Shown here one piece after another: positions 1-6,347 of a DNA stretch of 16,787 bases. The position numbers were made by a program, and so were the translations under genes. Each line of letters begins with the position of its first letter. The first letter of the stretch is position 1. Origin of the DNA: Holosporales bacterium (GTDB lineage: Bacteria; Pseudomonadota; Alphaproteobacteria; RUG11792). The DNA lies in assembly GCA_031279295.1 (NCBI GenBank), contig JAITIT010000049.1:1-16787 (forward strand), given 5' to 3'. The notes beneath the pieces are model-generated. The model ran no database searches. It was not told the DNA's origin and saw nothing but the letters and a program-made list of their open reading frames with translations.

Positions 1-4
1 AGTG

Positions 5-35
5 AGACTGGCTACAAAATCACCAGTCTAACTGG
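5..35. repeat. overlapping short inverted repeats downstream of tRNA-Pro
   Basis: AGACTGG (5-11) pairs with CCAGTCT (23-29). CCAGT (23-27) also pairs with ACTGG (31-35) around a 3-base loop, so the two hairpins exclude each other. Read in the tRNA direction, CCAGT-TAG-ACTGG is followed by TGATTTTG. This could be a weak 3' terminator for the tRNA transcript, but the U-tract is poor. Confidence 0.3.
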
Positions 36-71
36 ATCATCAAAACATCACCTAAGTCCAGGATTTTTAAG

Positions 72-148
72 TGGTCGGGAAGAGCGGATTCGAACCGCCG
101 ACCCCTTGCTCCCGAAGCAAGTGCGCTACCAGGCTGCGCTACTTCCCG
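72..148 (-). tRNA. tRNA-Pro (anticodon CGG), CCA end encoded
   Basis: A full cloverleaf can be drawn on the minus strand. The 7-bp acceptor stem CGGGAAG/CTTCCCG is perfect. The D arm contains AGCCTGGTA, the T arm has the loop TTCGAAT, and the anticodon stem is CTTGC/GCAAG around the loop TTCGGGA. The anticodon CGG lies at 114-112. The C1-G72 pair, the A73 discriminator and G37 after the anticodon are typical of bacterial proline tRNAs, and the arms closely resemble E. coli tRNA-Pro(CGG). The 3' CCA is in the DNA at 74-72. It charges proline and reads CCG codons. It is transcribed away from rplU. Confidence 0.96.
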
Positions 149-374
149 TTGCCCAATAACAGCATCGTATCACTTTTGACAATTATGTACCATAGATGAT
201 AACGTGGATACGGCCACACCACAGCTAACTGTATGAAGGCTAATGAGTTAATTAAAAGGTATCCATTGGGTTTAACAACATGTTCTATACGACACGAAAA
301 GATTCAGTCGCGTTTCCTGTACGCATCAAGCTGGATAATTTTCTCTGTCGATAATCCAGGTTTTGCATGCTGCA

Positions 375-390
375 AGTGTACATGTGCACT
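375..390. repeat. 16-base near-perfect palindrome
   Basis: AGTGTACATGTGCACT has seven of eight symmetric pairs complementary; only T379 against G386 fails. It directly follows the shorter repeat TTGCA-TGC-TGCAA, with which it shares one base. The symmetry resembles a dimeric repressor site, but no cognate regulator is in the window. Confidence 0.35.
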
Positions 391-539
391 GCCCCCCTAA
401 AATTGCACAAAAGAGAAAGCAAGAGAGCGGGTGTATACTAATGGGAAGTACCAAAAGGTACAGCCAGTCACAAAAGCAGAATAATGAGGCACCTTTGAGA
501 CAAGATGTTGTTCGTATAGCTGGCAAACACGGGAGGGCG

Positions 540-568
540 TTGAAGTTATTTTAGTATCGTGTTACACT
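540..568 (+). promoter_or_regulatory. putative sigma-70 promoter for rplU-rpmA
   Basis: The -35-like TTGAAG (540-545) is separated by 17 bases from the -10-like TACACT (563-568). Each box matches the consensus at four of six bases and the spacing is ideal. Transcription would begin around 575, leaving a leader of about 40 bases before the rplU start. No better candidate was seen nearer the gene. Confidence 0.4.
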
Positions 569-612
569 TCCCAGAATGGATGGTTAGTATTGTTTGAGGT
601 ATGGTTCATTTT

Positions 613-939
613 ATGATTGCCGTGTTGAAAACTGGAGGAAAACAGTACGTTGTAAAGCCGGGTGACGTATTAAAGGTTGAAAAAATTGCGGCAGAACCCG
701 AAGCAATTGTGTCTCTGACTGATGTTGTGATGGTGCAGCAGGACGATGGTAAGGTCATAACTGGAAAGGACCTTACTGGTACCGAGGTTGTAACAGCCGA
801 GGTTCTTCGACACACGAAAAATCGGAAAGTCATTGTCTTTAAGAAGAGACGCCGCCATAATTCTAGGAGGAAAAATGGACACCGGCAATGGGCAACCGTA
901 TTGAAGGTAGCTAGCGTCACTGGTGGTCAAGCTAGTTAA
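613..939 (+). CDS. rplU: 50S ribosomal protein L21
   Basis: L21 is a structural protein of the large ribosomal subunit that binds 23S rRNA. The product is 108 residues and opens MIAVLKTGGKQY, the family's hallmark start. The basic stretch VIFKKRRRHNSRRKNGHRQ near residues 74-92 is also diagnostic. An in-frame ATG at 601 would add MVHF, but GAGGT (596-600) touches it directly. From 613 that GAGGT is 12 bases away, so neither spacing is ideal; I chose 613 because the family begins there. The stop is 11 bases before rpmA, so the two form the usual L21-L27 pair. Confidence 0.95.
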   Translation: MIAVLKTGGKQYVVKPGDVLKVEKIAAEPEAIVSLTDVVMVQQDDGKVITGKDLTGTEVVTAEVLRHTKNRKVIVFKKRRRHNSRRKNGHRQWATVLKVASVTGGQAS

Positions 940-950
940 AGGAGAGCAGA

Positions 951-1223
951 ATGGCAACTAAAAAAGCCGGTGGTAGTTCGCGTAATGGAAGGGATTCTAG
1001 CGGGAGGCGTCTTGGTGTTAAAAGGTACGGTGGACAAATTGTCTCAGCGGGCTCAATAATAATCAGGCAACGTGGGACTAAGTATGGAATTTCCGATAAT
1101 GTCGGGTTGGGAAAGGATCACACTGTATATTCCACCATTGATGGAATTGTGTTCTTCAAGCGTGGACGCGGAAATAGGACGGTTGTTGGGGTACTTCCAA
1201 AATTATGTAAGTCAGAAGTGTGA
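951..1223 (+). CDS. rpmA: 50S ribosomal protein L27
   Basis: L27 lies near the peptidyl-transferase centre, and its flexible N-terminus reaches toward the tRNA ends. The 90-residue product has the family block KKAGGSSRNGRDS near the N-terminus, followed by RRLGVKRYGGQ, RQRGTKY and NVGLGKDHTVY. A strong ribosome-binding site, AAGGAG, lies 6-11 bases upstream of the ATG. Where the family usually has a histidine motif of the form TKFHPGxN or TKFHAGxN, this protein reads TKYGISDN (residues 43-50), so the histidine is lost. Residue 3 is threonine instead of the common histidine. No strong terminator follows the gene. Confidence 0.96.
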   Translation: MATKKAGGSSRNGRDSSGRRLGVKRYGGQIVSAGSIIIRQRGTKYGISDNVGLGKDHTVYSTIDGIVFFKRGRGNRTVVGVLPKLCKSEV

Positions 1224-1280
1224 TGATGTCATGCTCTACGCAAAGTATGTCAGTTGAAAAAAGAGTTGCGAGACATGTTG

Positions 1281-1311
1281 TTGCAAACCGTGTGTGTGAT
1301 AGGCATACAAT
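1281..1311 (+). promoter_or_regulatory. possible promoter for the YfgM-like gene and lptD
   Basis: TTGCAA (1281-1286) and TACAAT (1306-1311) resemble -35 and -10 boxes. The -10 matches at five of six bases, but the 19-base spacer is long. It lies in the 198-base gap after rpmA, upstream of the next gene. The evidence is weak. Confidence 0.25.
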
Positions 1312-1380
1312 GCAGCCAGGTTCTTAAAGTTGGGTAAGGAATACATTACGTGTTTTGTTTGGCGGCTGGATTGTTGTAAC

Positions 1381-1435
1381 ATGTATGAGGTGAATGTTCG
1401 TACTGAGTACGTGGATTAGAGATGGCCAAAGATAG
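1381..1435 (+). promoter_or_regulatory. leader region with two mini-ORFs and a hairpin before the YfgM-like start
   Basis: ATG at 1381 opens a 12-codon frame ending in TAG at 1417-1419, two bases before the ATG at 1422. A second ATG at 1394, preceded by GAGG (1387-1390), opens a 13-codon frame ending at 1435 that overlaps the gene start. The perfect hairpin CGTAC-TGA-GTACG (1399-1411) lies just upstream of the start codon. No good Shine-Dalgarno stands at the right distance from 1422. Translation could therefore depend on coupling from a leader peptide. This is inference, since short frames also arise by chance. Confidence 0.25.
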
Positions 1436-2123
1436 GATCCCTCAAAACCTCAACGAGGATAAGAGGTTCGATAGCTTCATCGATAGTATCGAGGAGGAGA
1501 TCCGCAACGAAAATTGGCAGAGGCTTTGGGAGAAATACGGCAAGCTTGCTACCTGCAGCATTTGCGCAATCATCATGGCTGTTGGTGGATACAACATGTG
1601 GCAGAAGCAGGACCTTAAGGATAGAGAATCAATTTCCGCTAGGTACGTTGAGATCCAGAATCTTGCGATGATGGGCAATGTATCAGAGGCCATGGCACAG
1701 TTCAAAGTACTCTCTACAACGTCGCAAACCGATTACGCTACACTAGCCAAATTTGAATACGCGGCACTCCTAAGACGTAACAGTGATCAATCTGCGATCT
1801 TGGAGTACAAGACGTTATATGAGAGCAAGAAGACCAACGTGTTGATCCGGGATCTAGCCTACGTATTTTACGTCTTGACATGTCTGGATCTCATGTCGAC
1901 AGAGGATCTGATGACTAATATCGATGGATTCATACAATCCCTCAAGACGAAATATGTCAATGGAGCATGGACTCTCCTTGCTCAGGAAGCTATGGCATTT
2001 TGCTACTTAAAAAAAGGCGATAATAATCTAGCGAAAGAGGTGCTCCAATCACTTGCGAAGACCCGGGGCATTACTGCTATTATGGCGGATAGAGTTAGGG
2101 TACTGTTGCATTCGATACCATAA
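1422..2123 (+). CDS. TPR_21/YfgM-like membrane-anchored protein
   Basis: The 233-residue product has a charged cytoplasmic N-terminus (residues 1-40) ending in WQRLWEKYGK. One transmembrane helix follows at about 43-60, then a helical, alanine- and leucine-rich region to the end that looks like degenerate tetratricopeptide repeats. This plan matches the alphaproteobacterial TPR_21/YfgM family. E. coli YfgM is an ancillary SecYEG subunit linked to periplasmic chaperones for exported proteins. A role here in export of outer-membrane proteins is inferred from family and from position directly before lptD. There is no signal peptidase site, so the helix should act as an anchor with the bulk in the periplasm. 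ATG 1422 is the only start that keeps the family N-terminus; the frame is closed by TGA at 1404-1406. Confidence 0.72.
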   Translation: MAKDRIPQNLNEDKRFDSFIDSIEEEIRNENWQRLWEKYGKLATCSICAIIMAVGGYNMWQKQDLKDRESISARYVEIQNLAMMGNVSEAMAQFKVLSTTSQTDYATLAKFEYAALLRRNSDQSAILEYKTLYESKKTNVLIRDLAYVFYVLTCLDLMSTEDLMTNIDGFIQSLKTKYVNGAWTLLAQEAMAFCYLKKGDNNLAKEVLQSLAKTRGITAIMADRVRVLLHSIP

Positions 2124-4316
2124 TTGAATCGCTTAGTTGCTATAGCCTTTTTTGCGCTGCTGTGTGTGTGTACAGTGGATGCTAGAATTACTCTCAACTC
2201 TAAAGTGGTCTCGTTCGATCCAGTCAGCGGACTGATTACGGCATCTGGAGATGTTGTGATCACGCAGGAAACAGATGACCATCGAGTTAGGGAACTACAT
2301 ACAGACAGGATAGAGTATAACAAGAACACAGGGAACATCCTTCTCGTTGGCAACGCTATTGTTAAGGACTATACAGGTGATCTCTTCTCGGCAAACAACA
2401 TCAGGCTGGATGAGGATTTTAAGAATGCAATTGCCGAAGCACTGGTGTTTGTGACGAGAGATACTATTAAAGTCAAGGCGGAAATGGCACGTAAGGATGG
2501 TGAGGTATTTACATTCAATGATGCATCATACTCTCCGTGCCGCGAGACGAACTGCAAATTGCCGCTCTGGGACCTAGCAGCAGAGACAGTCGTTTATGAT
2601 CGTAAGGAGAAGAAATTCATCTACAAAAATGTCAGGCTTAGGATCAAGGGAGTACCTGTGCTATTCACGCCATACCTCTCTCACCCATCCTTTGACGTGA
2701 AGCGTAAAACCGGGTTCCTGCCTCCTGTCATCAGGCATTGCTCAAGAAATGGGATGTTCGTCGGGATACCGTACTACGTGGCGATTGGTGATGATCGAGA
2801 TCTGAAATTGCTGCCGTTCTTAAATTCCAAGAAGCGTGGTCTGATAACGTCGGAGTACAGGCAAAAATTTGCGAGTGGAGATTTCGATATTTCAGCAAGT
2901 GCCCTCTCGAGATCAAAATCCAAGACGGCTGAGGATGTAGATAAGCACGCAAGGTGGCATGTGGATTCGTCGTTCCACTCATATAATTGGGATAGGAAGA
3001 CTCTGGCCGTCAGGATCAATCGCTCACGGGATGTGACTTACAAAACTACATATCCAGTTGATTTCAGGCGCCATAACTCCCAGTGGCTAAACTCGACGTA
3101 CAACGACTCTAACGCTATCTTCGAGACGTACGATCGTAACTATTTCCTGACAACGGAGTCTCATATCTTCCAGACGGATGACAAGCTTACTGCCCCTACT
3201 GTCTTGCCGCATATTAACCTCGATTGCACGAAAGGTAACTTTACGTTCAACAGTGATATGATGTTCCTCACGAGGAGGAATGCCCCATCTCAGACTCTCT
3301 CGAAGCGGTTTTGCAGAATCAGCAACAAGGTTGGGTGGAACAAATCCATGAGCTTGAATAGATTCCTAGTTGAGGTAAATTCCGGAATCAGGACAGACAT
3401 TTTCAATGTGGGGAAGACTACGGACACGACACAAAACCCGCCTCAGGACATCACAAAATCTGCACACAAGATTTTCCCGATTTTTGAGAATCAGGTAAGT
3501 GTGTCGATGCCGCTTGTAAGTCGAAGTCGTATCGGGGCAACTGACAACACAGTAATCTGGGGACCAAAGGTTACAATCACCAGCATCGAGACATCCAACA
3601 AGAGAACGAACTTTAAGCCAAACGAAGACTCTGTATTTAGCAACTTCAGTGACATTAACTTCTACGCCCTCAATAGGTTTGGGGGATACGATAACATCGA
3701 CGCTGGTGAACGTATCTCGATGGGGTTGGAAGGATCTAGATATAACTCCAAACGCCGGTGGGTCAACGCCTTCATCGGGAAATCAGCCAGGCTTGGTAGC
3801 AAGAAGAACACAACGTTATATGGACGCAACTCTATGGTTGGCAGGGTGATACTGAAACCACTAGAGAACATTGCAATGAGAGTTCGCTTTGTGGGATTCA
3901 AACCATTCGAGAAGTCTCAACTGTTTGAGGCAGGAGTGAATGCTAGTTACAAAAACGTCTTTGGTGGAATTGGGTATTTCCATAACTCCAAAGTTAGTGA
4001 TGTCCAGGAAGGTGGGCTATCGCAATTAAACATTAGCTGTGGTGTGAAAATAAATGAGTTCTGGAACATCTCTGGTTCTCAGGTCATAAACCTAAAGCAT
4101 AGCAATGGCAAGCACATGTTAGCACACGGTGTATCAGCGACGTACGATGATGAGTGTTGTAACTTCAGCGTTGGCATCTACAGGATGAATTTCAGGAAGA
4201 ACGACGTGAAGCCAAGGACCGGCTTCATACTCAGCATTGTATTCAAAACACTCGGTAATATGATCAAGACCCACAGCATGCGATCGTTCGACACGGATGT
4301 AGGAAACGTAGAGTGA
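2124..4316 (+). CDS. lptD: LPS-assembly outer-membrane protein LptD (OstA/Imp)
   Basis: LptD is the outer-membrane barrel that, with LptE, inserts lipopolysaccharide into the outer leaflet. The 730-residue product has a signal peptide with likely cleavage after A20 (TVDA). An OstA/LptA-type jellyroll spans about 25-135, followed by the family motif YSPCRETNCKLPLWDLAAE. Next come YLSHPSFDVKRKTGFLPP and a long beta-rich barrel, with YDDECCNFSV near the C-terminus. Cysteines 139 and 144, plus the adjacent pair 678-679, match the disulfide-forming arrangement of the family. The start is TTG at 2124, directly after the previous gene's TAA and in the same frame. No ATG would leave a signal peptide, and no clear Shine-Dalgarno is seen, so termination-reinitiation is likely. 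In most proteobacteria lptD neighbours surA; here it follows a YfgM-like gene. Confidence 0.93.
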   Translation: MNRLVAIAFFALLCVCTVDARITLNSKVVSFDPVSGLITASGDVVITQETDDHRVRELHTDRIEYNKNTGNILLVGNAIVKDYTGDLFSANNIRLDEDFKNAIAEALVFVTRDTIKVKAEMARKDGEVFTFNDASYSPCRETNCKLPLWDLAAETVVYDRKEKKFIYKNVRLRIKGVPVLFTPYLSHPSFDVKRKTGFLPPVIRHCSRNGMFVGIPYYVAIGDDRDLKLLPFLNSKKRGLITSEYRQKFASGDFDISASALSRSKSKTAEDVDKHARWHVDSSFHSYNWDRKTLAVRINRSRDVTYKTTYPVDFRRHNSQWLNSTYNDSNAIFETYDRNYFLTTESHIFQTDDKLTAPTVLPHINLDCTKGNFTFNSDMMFLTRRNAPSQTLSKRFCRISNKVGWNKSMSLNRFLVEVNSGIRTDIFNVGKTTDTTQNPPQDITKSAHKIFPIFENQVSVSMPLVSRSRIGATDNTVIWGPKVTITSIETSNKRTNFKPNEDSVFSNFSDINFYALNRFGGYDNIDAGERISMGLEGSRYNSKRRWVNAFIGKSARLGSKKNTTLYGRNSMVGRVILKPLENIAMRVRFVGFKPFEKSQLFEAGVNASYKNVFGGIGYFHNSKVSDVQEGGLSQLNISCGVKINEFWNISGSQVINLKHSNGKHMLAHGVSATYDDECCNFSVGIYRMNFRKNDVKPRTGFILSIVFKTLGNMIKTHSMRSFDTDVGNVE

Positions 4317-4347
4317 GGAACATCACTCTACCAAGATAGAGTTCCTC
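4308..4347 (+). terminator. competing hairpins at the lptD 3' end
   Basis: GTAGAGTGA (4308-4316, containing the lptD stop) pairs perfectly with TCACTCTAC (4323-4331) around a 6-base loop. The second arm can instead pair through ACTCTA (4325-4330) with TAGAGT (4337-4342), and GAGGAAC (4315-4321) pairs with GTTCCTC (4341-4347). At least two folds exclude each other. No U-tract follows, so this is not a classic intrinsic terminator; it may protect the mRNA end or act in Rho-dependent termination. Confidence 0.4.
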
Positions 4348-4413
4348 CCTAAGATTGTACTAGAAAAAGCGTAATGGTACTACTCAGGAAATGGAAAGAG
4401 ATACAACGAGGCC

Positions 4414-4442
4414 TTATAAATTTTGAGGCTCAAAATATATAA
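4414..4442. terminator. AT-rich bidirectional hairpin between convergent operons
   Basis: Arms 4414-4426 and 4430-4442 are complementary at 12 of 13 positions (one A-A mismatch) around the loop GGC. The hairpin begins five bases after the bamE stop codon, at the very end of the long leftward ribosomal operon. It faces the incoming lptD transcript from the other side. The stem bases next to the loop are TTTTGA/TCAAAA. There is no separate U-tract beyond the stem on either strand, so termination strength is uncertain. Confidence 0.45.
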
Positions 4443-4447
4443 GTAAT

Positions 4448-4903
4448 CTACTTCTTCGAGTCTTCGAACCGATCTCTGTACTTACCGAGACCACCGAATG
4501 TCTCACCGAGTATGCCAGCTGTTTTCCCACCGCTCTCTGTGCTCTCGCTGACGATGTCAACCTCTTGCCCTTTCGTCAGTCTCGATACTGACCTCACAAC
4601 CCCATCACTAGAAAACACAATGACAACCGTCTGCTGGTCGATGGTTTTGTGATCAAGGAATCCGTTCTTCTCAGTCTTCTTAGCTACATAGAACCAACGG
4701 TAACTCCCATCACCAGTAGACAGTGATGAGCTAGCCGTTGGAGAACCTACCCTCTCGAAAACATCCCGCTCCCTGTCCTTGCCAACAACTATCTTGTCGA
4801 AGTTACTGAACTCGCCGACGTACCCGCGGCTCATTACTACCTTTTCGCAGGCGCTAACGAGGATAGACACCACAACTAGAGACCAGATGCAAGACCACTT
4901 CAT
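4448..4903 (-). CDS. bamE: outer-membrane lipoprotein BamE (SmpA/OmlA family)
   Basis: BamE is an accessory lipoprotein of the BAM complex that folds barrels into the outer membrane. The 151-residue product starts with a basic, hydrophobic signal ending in the lipobox VSAC, so lipid attachment is expected at C19. The SmpA/OmlA fold follows: FDKIVVGKDRERDVFERVGSP at about 34-54, then WFYVAKK, then a beta stretch TVVIVFSSDGVVRSVSRL. The C-terminus, with ETFGGLGKYRDRF, resembles alphaproteobacterial members. The gene lies eight bases after rplQ, and AGGG in the last codons and stop of rplQ can serve as its ribosome-binding site. It is therefore the last cistron of the ribosomal operon, an unusual link between ribosome and envelope supply. 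Assignment rests on motifs and lipobox. Confidence 0.82.
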   Translation of the reverse strand: MKWSCIWSLVVVSILVSACEKVVMSRGYVGEFSNFDKIVVGKDRERDVFERVGSPTASSSLSTGDGSYRWFYVAKKTEKNGFLDHKTIDQQTVVIVFSSDGVVRSVSRLTKGQEVDIVSESTESGGKTAGILGETFGGLGKYRDRFEDSKK

Positions 4904-4911
4904 GTCAAGTA

Positions 4912-5295
4912 CTACCCTGCCTCAGAGTGGCTCTCTGAAACTCGATCAACCAACTCGATCACAGCCATAGGAGCAGCATCTCCATACCTGAATCCTGCCT
5001 TCATTATCCTGATATACCCACCAGGCCTGTTCCGGCATCTCGGACCTATGTCATCAAATAGCTTCCTCACAACCTCATTACTCTGCAGCCTTGAGATTAG
5101 TATCCTACGGGCACTGAGGGTATCGCTCAATGCCATCGTGATAAGTTTTTCCACGATCGGACGCAGCTCCTTCGCTTTGGGCAGAGTAGTCCTTATTTGC
5201 TCATGTTTTAGTAGCGAGCACGCCATCACTCTGAACATCGCCTTCCTGTGGGAGCTAGTTCTATTCAGCTTTCGCTGTGCATACCCATGTCTCAT
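4912..5295 (-). CDS. rplQ: 50S ribosomal protein L17
   Basis: L17 is a large-subunit protein near the exit-tunnel side. The 127-residue product opens MRHGYAQRKLNRTSSHRKAM, the conserved N-terminus, and contains LLKHEQIRTTLPKAKELRP and RPGGYIRIMKAGFRYGDAAP. Length is normal for the compact bacterial form. GGAGG lies seven bases upstream of the ATG and the gap after rpoA is 15 bases, the standard rpoA-rplQ arrangement that closes the alpha operon. Here the operon continues into bamE. Confidence 0.97.
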   Translation of the reverse strand: MRHGYAQRKLNRTSSHRKAMFRVMACSLLKHEQIRTTLPKAKELRPIVEKLITMALSDTLSARRILISRLQSNEVVRKLFDDIGPRCRNRPGGYIRIMKAGFRYGDAAPMAVIELVDRVSESHSEAG

Positions 5296-5310
5296 AACAT
5301 TACCTCCAAA

Positions 5311-6324
5311 CTAAGCATACGGATCATCCAACTTCTTGGACAACTCATCAAGATTCTCCGGTGGCCAACCTGTTACCATCATTCCAAATGCCAGTCCCAT
5401 TGACTCTAACATAGCCTTAATTTCATTAAGGGACTTCCTTCCGAAATTCGGTGTCCTCAGCATGTCAGCCTCCGTCCTTTGAATTAGATCACCTATGTAG
5501 AAGATGTTCTCGTTCTTGAGACAGTTCGCAGACCTCACGGAGAGTTCCAACTCATCAACCTTACGTAGCAGGCTCTTATTGAATGGTAGGTCATCACTAC
5601 CATCCTTACCAACTTCGCGATCTGCTACCTCATCGTAGTTCACGAACAGCGAGAAGTAGTCACGCAGTATTGCACTAGCCTGGGCTAAGGCGTCATCCGG
5701 CTTGATTGAACCATCCGTCTTGATCCTCAGAATCAGCTTATCATAATCGGTCCTCTGCCCTACCCTCGTCTGTTCGACTTCATAACTCACAAGCGCAATT
5801 GGACTGAATATCGCATCAACCGGAATGCACCCTATAACTTCACGGTCCTGACTATGCACTGCCGGCACATATCCAACTCCGTTCTCAACTGTTAACTCCA
5901 TGCGTAATTCAGTATCTGTAGACGTTGTGCATATCACATGATCAGGGTCCATGATCTCTAGATCGCTTGGGCATTCGATATCCTTAGCACAGACCACACG
6001 TGCTCCCTTAACGGCTATCCGCACATGTCTTAGACGTTCGGAATGCAGCCTCAGCCTGAGGGACTTCAGGTTCATGATGATCTCTGATACATCCTCTCTC
6101 ACGCCCGGAATTGCTGAGAACTCGTGAGCCACTCCATCTATCTTTACTGATGTAACGGCAGATCCTTCTATGGAGGAGAGTAGAACTCTTCTCAGGGCGT
6201 TACCAAGGGTAATTCCGAATCCCCGCTCGAGCGGGTCAATCACTATCGTTGCATCCCTCAACTTCGGGTCAGAGTATCGCACATCAACTCTACCCGGCAT
6301 TATCAATTTACCACAAACATCCAC
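5311..6324 (-). CDS. rpoA: DNA-directed RNA polymerase subunit alpha
   Basis: Alpha dimerises to nucleate RNA polymerase assembly. The N-terminal domain carries PLERGFGITLGNALRRVLLS and VKIDGVAHEFSAIPGV. The C-terminal domain, which contacts UP elements and activators, carries LELSVRSANCLKNENI and TPNFGRKSLNEIKAMLESMGL. I chose GTG at 6324, which gives 337 residues, because GGAG stands eight bases upstream and the protein then begins MDVCGKLIMPGRVDV, aligning with the usual xxELIKPxxLEV start. An upstream in-frame ATG at 6378 lies inside the rpsK coding sequence and would add 18 non-family residues. An ATG at 6300 would remove the conserved KLI. The spacing to rpsK is 23 bases. Confidence 0.96.
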   Translation of the reverse strand: MDVCGKLIMPGRVDVRYSDPKLRDATIVIDPLERGFGITLGNALRRVLLSSIEGSAVTSVKIDGVAHEFSAIPGVREDVSEIIMNLKSLRLRLHSERLRHVRIAVKGARVVCAKDIECPSDLEIMDPDHVICTTSTDTELRMELTVENGVGYVPAVHSQDREVIGCIPVDAIFSPIALVSYEVEQTRVGQRTDYDKLILRIKTDGSIKPDDALAQASAILRDYFSLFVNYDEVADREVGKDGSDDLPFNKSLLRKVDELELSVRSANCLKNENIFYIGDLIQRTEADMLRTPNFGRKSLNEIKAMLESMGLAFGMMVTGWPPENLDELSKKLDDPYA

Positions 6325-6347
6325 GTGAACTACTCCAATAAAATATG

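Larger units (their letters stand above)
149..600. other. 450-base divergent intergenic spacer, no credible gene, many short inverted repeats
   Basis: This is the spacer between tRNA-Pro and rplU, which point away from each other. Two short open frames (363-554 plus, 326-526 minus) have no recognisable motifs and overlap on opposite strands, so I do not call them genes. Visible structure: TGGATAC (205-211) pairs with GTATCCA (259-265). The octamer TTAATTAA is at 248-255. CTGGAT (331-336) pairs with ATCCAG (354-359). TTGCA-TGC-TGCAA is at 363-375. An imperfect 16-base palindrome is at 375-390. GTACC-AAAA-GGTAC is at 448-461. I see no known RNA gene such as SRP RNA, tmRNA or RNase P RNA. It could hold operators or an unannotated small RNA, which the sequence alone cannot decide. 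Confidence 0.6.

Noticed and set aside
155..182. Possible promoter for tRNA-Pro on the minus strand (TTGTCA with TGTTAT or GTTATT)
   Set aside because: The spacers are 15-16 bases and the -10 is poor, so I could not support a specific site.
326..554. Two short open frames on opposite strands in the tRNA-rplU spacer (363-554 plus and 326-526 minus)
   Set aside because: They overlap each other, have no family motif, no convincing ribosome-binding site, and odd composition (cysteine-rich in one, glutamine/lysine-rich in the other). Most likely chance frames.
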